NCBI RefSeq assembly: GCF_010682105.1
Contig: NZ_JAAGWH010000002.1
Location: 1-64,000, forward strand
Direction of reading: 5' to 3'
Origin: Modestobacter muralis
GTDB taxonomy: Bacteria > Actinomycetota > Actinomycetes > Mycobacteriales > Geodermatophilaceae
DNA length: 64,000 nt
Both the position numbers and the translations under genes were made by a program. Below, in pieces: positions 36,897-44,132 of this stretch; position 1 is the stretch's first letter, and each line of letters begins with the position of its first letter. The notes below the pieces were generated by a model. That model did no database searches. It was not told where the DNA came from and was given only the letters and a program-made list of their open reading frames with translations.

Positions 36897-38213
36897 GTGA
36901 CCACCGCGCCCGCGCTCCGCACGTACCGGGTCCACCCCGCCTGGTGGGTGGCCGCGGTGACCTTCCTTGCGCTGGTCGGCGCGGCCGCCTTCCGCTCGGT
37001 GCCCGGGGTGCTCATCGACCCGCTGCACGAGGAGTTCGGCTGGTCGCTGTCGACGATCTCCGCCGCCGTCGCGGTCAACCTGGCGCTGTACGGGCTCACC
37101 GCACCCTTCGCCGCGGCGCTGATGGAGCGGTTCGGCATCCGCCGGGTGGTCGTCTCGGCGCTGCTGGTGACCGCCCTGGGCAGCGGGCTGACCGTCTTCA
37201 TGACGGCGAGCTGGCAGCTGATGCTCTGCTGGGGCGTGCTCGTCGGGCTGGGCACCGGCTCGATGGCGATGTCGCTGGTCGCGACGGTGACCGGCCGCTG
37301 GTTCGTCGCCCGGCGCGGGCTGGTCTCCGGCGTGCTGACCGCGGCCGGTGCCACCGGTCAGCTGGTGTTCCTGCCCGTCGTCGCCCTGGTGGACGCGCGG
37401 TGGGGGTGGCGCCCGGCGGCGCTCGGGACGGCGGCCGCGGCGCTGGCCGTCACCCCGTTCGTCGCCTGGTTGCTGCGCGACCGGCCCCGGGACCTGGGGG
37501 TGGCCCCGTACGGCGGGACGGCGGCCGACGACGTCGACCCGGTGCGCGGCAACCCCGGGCGCACCGCGCTGCGTGGGCTCAGCGAGGCCGTCCGCACCCG
37601 GGCGTTCTGGCTGCTGGCCGGCGGTTTCATGATCTGCGGGGCGTCGACCAACGGGCTGGTGCAGCCGCACTTCATCCCCGCCGCGCACGACCACGGCATG
37701 CCGGTGACCACCGCGGCCGGGCTGCTGGCGCTGGTCGGCGTCTTCGACGTGGTGGGCACCGTCTTCTCCGGCTGGCTGACCGACCGGGTGGACCCACGGC
37801 TGCTGCTGCTGACCTACTACGCGCTGCGCGGGATGTCGCTGGTGCTCCTGCCGCAGCTGTTCGGCACCGACGTCCAGGCCTCGATGCTGGCCTTCATCGT
37901 GTTCTACGGGCTGGACTGGGTGGCCACCGTGCCCCCGACGCTGGCGCTGTGCCGGCAGTACTTCGGTGCCCGGGCGCCGGTCGTGTTCGGCTGGGTCTTC
38001 GCCTCCCACCAGGTCGGTGCAGCGCTGGCCGCCCTCGGCGCGGGCGTGATCCGGGAGGCGACCGGTTCCTACGACGCCGCCTGGTACGGCGCCGCGGCCC
38101 TGTGCGTGCTCGCGGCCGCGCTCTCGGTCTCGGTGCGGCGCCGTCCGGCCGACCCGGACACGGCCTTGCCGGTCACCCCGGTCCCCGCCGCGGCCATGGA
38201 GGCCCACGGCTGA
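36897..38213 (+). CDS. MFS transporter of the oxalate/formate or monocarboxylate type
   Basis: A 438-residue membrane protein with about 12 hydrophobic segments. The EEFGWSLSTISAAVAVNLALYG start and GWLTDRVDPR loop resemble the OFA/monocarboxylate group of MFS carriers. The GTG at 36897 has CAGGAT 7 nt upstream and no ribosome-binding site. It is divergent from the GlxA-type regulator, which should control it. The substrate is probably an organic acid or related small molecule, but this is inference. Confidence 0.85.
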   Translation: MTTAPALRTYRVHPAWWVAAVTFLALVGAAAFRSVPGVLIDPLHEEFGWSLSTISAAVAVNLALYGLTAPFAAALMERFGIRRVVVSALLVTALGSGLTVFMTASWQLMLCWGVLVGLGTGSMAMSLVATVTGRWFVARRGLVSGVLTAAGATGQLVFLPVVALVDARWGWRPAALGTAAAALAVTPFVAWLLRDRPRDLGVAPYGGTAADDVDPVRGNPGRTALRGLSEAVRTRAFWLLAGGFMICGASTNGLVQPHFIPAAHDHGMPVTTAAGLLALVGVFDVVGTVFSGWLTDRVDPRLLLLTYYALRGMSLVLLPQLFGTDVQASMLAFIVFYGLDWVATVPPTLALCRQYFGARAPVVFGWVFASHQVGAALAALGAGVIREATGSYDAAWYGAAALCVLAAALSVSVRRRPADPDTALPVTPVPAAAMEAHG

Positions 38214-38217
38214 AGAA

Positions 38218-38266
38218 GGGCCCTCCCGCCCCTCACCCGCCTCGGGACGGGCCCCGCAGGAGGGTC
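38218..38266. terminator. hairpin between convergent MFS and GMC genes
   Basis: CCCTCC (38221-38226) pairs with GGAGGG (38259-38264), with GC-rich inner sequence. The layout (outer arms around 30-35 nt, right arm ending at the minus-strand stop codon) resembles repeat copies A and B, so it may be a distant family member. Confidence 0.5.
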
Positions 38267-39899
38267 ATCGGTGGTCGGGCTGGGCGGGGGAGGACGCGGC
38301 GCCCAGTGACTGCTTGATCAGGTCGCTGGCGCGCTCGGCGATCATGATCGTGGGGGCGTTGGTGTTGCCCCGGACGAGCGTCGGCATGACCGAGGCGTCC
38401 ACCACCCGTAGGCCGTCGACGCCGTGGACCCGCAGGTGGGCGTCGACGACCGCCTGATCGTCGGTGCCCATCCGGCACGAGCCGACCGGGTGGTAGAGGG
38501 ACTCCAGCGTCTCCCGGGCCTTGACCCTCAGCGCCTCCCGGCCCCGGACCGCGCCACCGGGTGACCACTCGTCGGCCAGCACGCCGGCCAGCGGACCCAC
38601 CGAGGCGATGTCCCGGGCCCGCTCCATGCCGGTCACCATGGCCTCGAGGTCCCGGTCGTCGGTCAGGTAGCCGGCGTCGATCGCGGGCGCCCAGGACGGG
38701 TCCGCCGAGCGCAGCCGCACCGAACCGCGCGACTCCACGTGCACCAGCACCGTCGCCGCGGTGAACGCGTCGACGTCGGGGTCGACCTCGGCCTGACGCC
38801 AGAACTTGACCGGGAGGAAGTGGTACTGCAGGTCGGGCTCCGCCAGTGCCGCGTCACTGCGGGTGAACAGACCGGCCTCGGCGAGGTTGGAGGTCAACGG
38901 CCCCCGGCGGGCGCCGAACCACTGCGCGTAGCCCGAGGGCGACTCCGCACGGAACAGCGACCTCCCCGACCGGACGTGCCAGATCGTGGGCACCAGGGGG
39001 TGGTCCTGCAGCCCGGCGCCGACCCCGGGGAGGTCGTGGAGGACGTCGACGCCGACCTCGCGCAGATGGGCGGCCGGCCCGATCCCGGAGAGCATCAGCA
39101 GCTGCGGGGAGTTGATCGCGCCGCCGGCGAGCACCACCTCCGCCTCGGCGCGCACCGTGTGCAGCTGCCCGCCCCGCCGGTACTCGACCCCGGTGGCCCG
39201 GCCGTCCGTGAGGAGCACACGGGTCGCCTGCGCGCCGGTGCGGACGGTGAGGTTCGGCCGGTCCAGCGCAGGCTTGAGGTAGGCGTCGGCGGCCGACCAC
39301 CGCCGTCCCCGCTTCTGGGTCACCTGGTAGGTGCCCACGCCCTCCTGGCGTGCCCCGTTGAAGTCGTCGTTGCGGACGTACCCGGCGGCCACGGCGGACT
39401 CCACGACGGCCCTTGTCCAGGCATGGGGGGAGCGGAGGTCCTCCACGCGCAGCGGTCCGCCCGTGCCGTGGAAGGCGTCGGCGCCCCGGGAGTTGTCCTC
39501 GGCACGGCGGAACAGCGGCAGCACGTCGGCGTAGGACCAGCCGTCGTCGCCGGTGAGCTGGGCCCACTCGTCGTAGTCGGCGGCCGCGCCACGCATGTAG
39601 ATCATCGCGTTGATCGACGACGAGCCGCCCAGGAGCCTGCCCCGCGGCCAGAACAGCCCGCGGCCACCCAGACCTGGTTGCGGTTCGGTGACGTAACCCC
39701 AGTCGAGGCGGGTGCGCCACGTCTTGTACATGGCGGCCGGGACCTGCACCTCGAGGACGTCGTCGCTCCCGCCCGCCTCCAGCAGCAGCACCCGCAGCGA
39801 CGGGTCCTCGGTCAGCCGGCCCGCGAGCGTGCAGCCCGCGGAGCCGGCCCCGACGACCACGACGTCGAACCCGTCGTCCCGGCCGACGGCGCCGGTCAT
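38265..39899 (-). CDS. GMC-family FAD-dependent alcohol/choline dehydrogenase
   Basis: A 544-residue flavoenzyme with the N-terminal FAD motif VVVGAGSAGCTLAGRL (near residue 14), GMC signature regions (GRLLGGSSSINAMIYMRG; GAINSPQLLMLSGIGP), and the C-terminal active-site region YHPVGSCRMG with the catalytic His, then NTNAPTIMIAERASD. It oxidises a primary alcohol to an aldehyde; choline or an alkyl alcohol are both possible. Its ATG overlaps the stop of the aldehyde dehydrogenase gene (ATGA), so the two enzymes likely work in sequence. Confidence 0.9.
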   Translation of the reverse strand: MTGAVGRDDGFDVVVVGAGSAGCTLAGRLTEDPSLRVLLLEAGGSDDVLEVQVPAAMYKTWRTRLDWGYVTEPQPGLGGRGLFWPRGRLLGGSSSINAMIYMRGAAADYDEWAQLTGDDGWSYADVLPLFRRAEDNSRGADAFHGTGGPLRVEDLRSPHAWTRAVVESAVAAGYVRNDDFNGARQEGVGTYQVTQKRGRRWSAADAYLKPALDRPNLTVRTGAQATRVLLTDGRATGVEYRRGGQLHTVRAEAEVVLAGGAINSPQLLMLSGIGPAAHLREVGVDVLHDLPGVGAGLQDHPLVPTIWHVRSGRSLFRAESPSGYAQWFGARRGPLTSNLAEAGLFTRSDAALAEPDLQYHFLPVKFWRQAEVDPDVDAFTAATVLVHVESRGSVRLRSADPSWAPAIDAGYLTDDRDLEAMVTGMERARDIASVGPLAGVLADEWSPGGAVRGREALRVKARETLESLYHPVGSCRMGTDDQAVVDAHLRVHGVDGLRVVDASVMPTLVRGNTNAPTIMIAERASDLIKQSLGAASSPAQPDHR

Positions 39900-41434
39900 C
39901 GGTGACTGCCGTGGACGATGCCCATCACGCGGGCGAGGGTGTCGGTGGCGGAGGGAGGTCGCCGGAAGCTCATCAGGTCCACGGGCAGCGCGAACCGCAG
40001 ACGGGTGATCGCCTTCGCCCGGGAGAACTCGCGCAGTCCGTCCTCACCGTGGATCCGGCCGAAGCCGCTCTCGCCGACGCCGCCGAAGGGCAGCGCGGGG
40101 ACGGAGGCGAAGGTGATCACCGAGTTGATCGACGTCATGCCGCTGCGCATCCGGCGGGCGAGGTCCATCGCCTTGGCCCTCGAGCCGCTGAACACCGAGC
40201 CGCCCAGGCCCATCGTCGACGCGTTGGCCCGCTGCAGCGCTTCCTCGGCGTCGCGGACTCGGGCGATCGTGAGGGTCGGACCGAACGTCTCCTCCCGCAC
40301 GGCGGAGGAGGACTCCGGCACGTCGAGCAGCACGGTGGGGGCGATGAAGCCGCCGTCCACGGTGCCGCCGGTGGCCACCCGCCCACCGGCGGAACGCGCG
40401 TCGTCCAGGTGCCGGCGGACGACGTCGGTCTGGCCGGCCATGGTCATCGGGCCGTAGGCCGCGTCGTCGTCGGAGCCCGGGCGGAGCCCGGCCACCTGGC
40501 TGGTGACCTCGGCGACGAACCGGTCGTAGACGGCGCTGGTCGCGTAGACCCGCTCGATGCCGATGCAGGTCTGCCCGCCGTTGCTCATCGCGCCCCACAC
40601 GGCGGCGCCGGCCGCGGCGGCCACGTCGGCGTCGTCGTCGACGATCATCGCGTCCTTGCCGCCGAGCTCCATGAGGACCGGGGTGAGGGTCTCCGCGCAC
40701 GTGGCCATCACCGTGCGGCCGGTCGCGGCCGAGCCGGTGAAGGCCAGCTTGCCGACCCCGGCCCGGCACAGCGCGGCGCCGGTCCCACCGGAGCCGGTGA
40801 CGACCTGGAAGGCGTCGGCGACGTCGGGGACGGCGGCCCGCCAGGCCGCGGCCAGCCAGGCGCCGATCGCCGGGGTGAACTCGCTGGGCTTGAAGACCAC
40901 GGCGTTGCCGGCGGACAGCGCGTAGGCGATCGAGCCCATCGGCGTGAAGACCGGGTAGTTCCACGGGCCGATCACGCCGACGACGCCCAGCGGCTGGTAC
41001 TCCAGGACGGCGGCGTGGTTGGCGGCGAGCATCCCGGCACGGACCCTGCGCGGTCCGAGCGTCTTGCTCGCGTGCGTGCTCGCCCAGGCAAGGTGGTCGA
41101 TCGCCAGGGTGATCTCCAGGATCGCGTCGGCGTGCGGCTTGCCGTTCTCCCGGTGCACCAGCTCGGCCAGCTCGTGCATCCGCCGCGCCAGGTAGCCGCG
41201 GTAGGCGGCCAGCCGCACGCGCCGCCCGGCGAAGCCGAGAGCAGCCCACGTCTGCGCGGCGACCCGTGCCCGGGCGACGGTCTCGGCGACGGCGTCGGCG
41301 TCGTGCACCGGGAAGACCCCGACGACGGCCCCCGTGGCCGGGTTCGTGGACCGGAAGGTCTCCTGGGTGTCATGACGCGCCACCGTCCCGGCGGTGGTGC
41401 GGGAGACGCTGTGCAACTCCTCGTTGAGCGACAT
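39896..41434 (-). CDS. NAD(P)-dependent aldehyde dehydrogenase
   Basis: A 512-residue aldehyde dehydrogenase with the key residues in place: PWNYPVFTP, FTGSAATGR, catalytic Glu in MELGGKD, catalytic Cys in NGGQTCIG, and EETFGPTL. It resembles the coniferyl/acyl-aldehyde branch rather than betaine aldehyde dehydrogenase. It is first in a two-gene operon with the GMC oxidoreductase and should oxidise that enzyme's aldehyde product to an acid. TAACCT lies 8 nt before the ATG, so the mRNA leader is very short. Confidence 0.9.
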   Translation of the reverse strand: MSLNEELHSVSRTTAGTVARHDTQETFRSTNPATGAVVGVFPVHDADAVAETVARARVAAQTWAALGFAGRRVRLAAYRGYLARRMHELAELVHRENGKPHADAILEITLAIDHLAWASTHASKTLGPRRVRAGMLAANHAAVLEYQPLGVVGVIGPWNYPVFTPMGSIAYALSAGNAVVFKPSEFTPAIGAWLAAAWRAAVPDVADAFQVVTGSGGTGAALCRAGVGKLAFTGSAATGRTVMATCAETLTPVLMELGGKDAMIVDDDADVAAAAGAAVWGAMSNGGQTCIGIERVYATSAVYDRFVAEVTSQVAGLRPGSDDDAAYGPMTMAGQTDVVRRHLDDARSAGGRVATGGTVDGGFIAPTVLLDVPESSSAVREETFGPTLTIARVRDAEEALQRANASTMGLGGSVFSGSRAKAMDLARRMRSGMTSINSVITFASVPALPFGGVGESGFGRIHGEDGLREFSRAKAITRLRFALPVDLMSFRRPPSATDTLARVMGIVHGSHR

Positions 41435-41748
41435 GCCGCCGGAGGTTACCCGCCGGTAGGTCGCTCCGCCCCGCCAGCGGACCGGGCGGTCCGGGCGCCC
41501 GCGGTGCCCGGGTCCGCGGCTCCGTAGAGCACCTGCGGTGAGCGGCCCCCTGAGGTGACCCGGGGACGCCGATGCCCGCTCCGACCGGGCTGCGCCGTGG
41601 GGTTTCCACCGCCGGGACCTGGTCGGCGACGCATCCCGGGGATGCCGTCGGTGGCCGTTACCCTGGCTGCTGGACCGCCCCTCGGGTGGGGACGGGCGGG
41701 GACGTGGGATCGGGCGGGTCTGGATCGGGCGTGTCGGGAGGCGCGGTG
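41435..41748. other. 314-bp divergent intergenic region without a gene
   Basis: This gap separates the aldehyde dehydrogenase and PP2C phosphatase starts. A possible -10 for the plus strand is TACCCT at 41659-41664. A short imperfect tandem repeat (GGATCGGGCG, twice, at 41707-41716 and 41722-41731) lies just before the phosphatase. I see no RNA gene or operator I can name. Confidence 0.4.
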
Positions 41749-44100
41749 GTGGACTTCGCCGCGGTGTTCGGCGCCATGCCGACGCCGTACCTGCTGATGA
41801 CGCCGGACCTGGTCATCGCCGAGGCCAACGACGCCTACCTGGCCACGACCGGGCGCACCCGCTCCGAGATCGTGGGCCAGCCGGTCTTCGAGGCGTTCCC
41901 CGGCAACCCGTCGGAGACCCAGGCCGACGGCGGCGCCAGCGCGATCCACGACTCGTTCGTGCGCGCCCGCGACACCCTGCAGCCGGACACCATGCCGCTG
42001 CACGAGTACGACATCCCCGACGGTGCGGGCGGGTTCAGCAAGCGCTTCTGGAGCCTCATCAGCACACCGGTCCTGGACACCGAGGGGCGCTGCGCCTACC
42101 TCCTGCAGCGCGCCGAGGACGTCACCGACTTCGTGCGGGAGCAGGAGCGCGCCGGGATCGACTCCTCGGCCCTGCAGCGCCGGGTCCTGGAGGTCGAGTC
42201 CGACCTCTTCGCCCGCAGCGTCGAGCTGGCCGACGCCCGCGCCGCGGAGGCCGTCAGCGCCGGCCGCCTCGCCGCGCTGGCCGGGATCGCCCTGCGGCTG
42301 GCCGGTGCCCAGACGGTGGCCGAGCTCGTCTCCGTCGTCACCGAGGGCGGCCTGGCGCTGGTCGGCTCACCGGGCGGGGCGGTGGCGGTCCGGCAGGGCG
42401 ACGTCCTGGCCTCCGTGGTGTCCGACGGCCTGGGTGGTGAGCGCACCCAGGCGGCCTACGGGGCGGTGCCGGTGTCCGGGCCGCTGCCGGTGAGCGTGGC
42501 CAGCCGCACCGGCCGCCCGGTCTTCCTCCCCGACCGGGCCGCCTGCCTCGCCTTCGCCCCGGAGATGGCCGACGTGGTCGAGGCCACCGGCGCGGTGGCC
42601 TTCGCCAGCCTCCCGCTGCGCACCGCCGACCGGGACGTCGGCGTCCTCACCATCGCCTGGGACGCCCCGCACGAGTTCGGTCCCGCCGAGGTGGAGCTGC
42701 TGACCGCCTTCGCGGCGCAGTGCAGCCAGTCCGTCGACCGGATCCAGACCCGGGAGGCGGAGCTGCGCAGCGCGCGGCAGCTGGCCGCCCTGGCCGAGCT
42801 CGCCCTGACGCTGGGCCGCGCGGAGACCGTCCACGCCCTGACCCGCGACCTCGTCGACCGTGGGCTGACGGTGCTCGGCGCCCGGGGCGGCGCGGTCGCG
42901 GTCACCGACCCCGACGACCCGGCGACGCTGCGGCTGGTGATCACCGACGGGCTCGGCACGGACACCCCGGACATCTACGGGCAGCTGCCGCTGGCCGGCC
43001 CGCTGCCTGCCTGCGTCGCCGCCCGCACACGTCGTCCCGTCGTCCTGCACGACGCCGCGGAGTGCGCGGCGATGACCCCGGACATGACGCCGGTCGTCAG
43101 CGACACCGGCTGTGAGGCCTGGGTCGCGCTCCCGCTGGAGACCGGTGGCCGGCTGGTCGGCTCGCTGACCATCGGCTGGGCCGAGCCGCAGGCGTTCACA
43201 CCGACGGAGATGGAGGTCGTGGTCGCCTTCGCCGCCCAGGCCGCCCAGGCGCTGGACCGGTTGCAGACCCGGGTCGCCGAGCGGACGGCGCTCACCGCGC
43301 TGGCCGGCACGGTCGAGGCGCTGCAGCGCAGCCTGCTCTCCGAGCCGCCGGCCCCGGACCACCTGCAGGTCGCCGTCCGCTACCTGCCCGCCGCCCGCCT
43401 GGCCCAGGTCGGCGGCGACTGGTACGACAGCTTCGTGCTGGCCGACGGTCGCACCGTGCTGGTCATCGGTGACGTGGCCGGCCACGACAGCCACTCCGCC
43501 GCCGCGATGGCGCAGGTGCGCAACGTGCTGCGCGGGGTGGCGCATCACAGCGGCGGCCGGCCGGCCGAGGTGCTCACCGGACTGGACTGCGCGATGCGCG
43601 ACCTGGCCATCGGCACGCTGGCGACCGCGGTGCTGGCCAGCGTCGAGCAGACCCCCGCGGACGCCGCCCGGGGAGCGCGGGTGCTGCGCTGGTCCAACGC
43701 CGGGCACCCCGCGCCGCTGCTCGTGCTCCCCGACGGGACGGTGGAGGTGCTGGAGCGGCCCGCCGACCTGCTGCTGGGTGTCGACCCGGAGCGGCCCCGG
43801 TCCGACCACGCCCACGAGCTCGCGCCCGGCTCGACCGTGCTGCTCTACACCGACGGGCTGATCGAGCGCCGCGGCGTCCCGCTGGACGACGGCGTGGCCT
43901 GGCTGGCCGGGCTGGTGCAGCGGCTGCGGCACCTCCCGCTGGAGGAGCTGTGCGACCGGGTGCTGGACGAGCTCGACGGCCAGGTCGAGGACGACGTCGC
44001 CCTGCTGGCGATCCGCGCCCACCCCCAGGACCGGCCCCGCCCGCCCGACGCCCCCGCCGTGCCGCTGCCCGAGGGGCACAGCGCCCTGTCCCGCGGCTGA
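41749..44100 (+). CDS. PAS-GAF-GAF-PP2C serine phosphatase
   Basis: A 783-residue soluble signalling protein. An N-terminal PAS domain (FAAVFGAMPTPYLLMTPDLVI start, about 1-130) is followed by a short helical linker, two GAF domains (about 165-340 and 345-515; note the parallel VAFASLPLRTADRDVGVLTIAW and EAWVALPLETGGRLVGSLTIGW stretches, similar to each other), and a C-terminal SpoIIE/PP2C domain with GGDWYD, GDVAGHD, AGHPAPLL and TDGLIERR. It should dephosphorylate an anti-anti-sigma factor. I take the second of two GTG codons, 7 nt after GGGAGG. Confidence 0.85.
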   Translation: MDFAAVFGAMPTPYLLMTPDLVIAEANDAYLATTGRTRSEIVGQPVFEAFPGNPSETQADGGASAIHDSFVRARDTLQPDTMPLHEYDIPDGAGGFSKRFWSLISTPVLDTEGRCAYLLQRAEDVTDFVREQERAGIDSSALQRRVLEVESDLFARSVELADARAAEAVSAGRLAALAGIALRLAGAQTVAELVSVVTEGGLALVGSPGGAVAVRQGDVLASVVSDGLGGERTQAAYGAVPVSGPLPVSVASRTGRPVFLPDRAACLAFAPEMADVVEATGAVAFASLPLRTADRDVGVLTIAWDAPHEFGPAEVELLTAFAAQCSQSVDRIQTREAELRSARQLAALAELALTLGRAETVHALTRDLVDRGLTVLGARGGAVAVTDPDDPATLRLVITDGLGTDTPDIYGQLPLAGPLPACVAARTRRPVVLHDAAECAAMTPDMTPVVSDTGCEAWVALPLETGGRLVGSLTIGWAEPQAFTPTEMEVVVAFAAQAAQALDRLQTRVAERTALTALAGTVEALQRSLLSEPPAPDHLQVAVRYLPAARLAQVGGDWYDSFVLADGRTVLVIGDVAGHDSHSAAAMAQVRNVLRGVAHHSGGRPAEVLTGLDCAMRDLAIGTLATAVLASVEQTPADAARGARVLRWSNAGHPAPLLVLPDGTVEVLERPADLLLGVDPERPRSDHAHELAPGSTVLLYTDGLIERRGVPLDDGVAWLAGLVQRLRHLPLEELCDRVLDELDGQVEDDVALLAIRAHPQDRPRPPDAPAVPLPEGHSALSRG

Positions 44101-44132
44101 CGGGCCCGTCCGGTCTGCGGCATGCTGCGCGG

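Noticed and set aside
38265-41434. Choline-to-betaine (betA-betB) operon
   Set aside because: The GMC enzyme could be a choline dehydrogenase, but the aldehyde dehydrogenase resembles the coniferyl/acyl-aldehyde branch and no choline transporter or betI is present; a general alcohol/aldehyde pair is safer.
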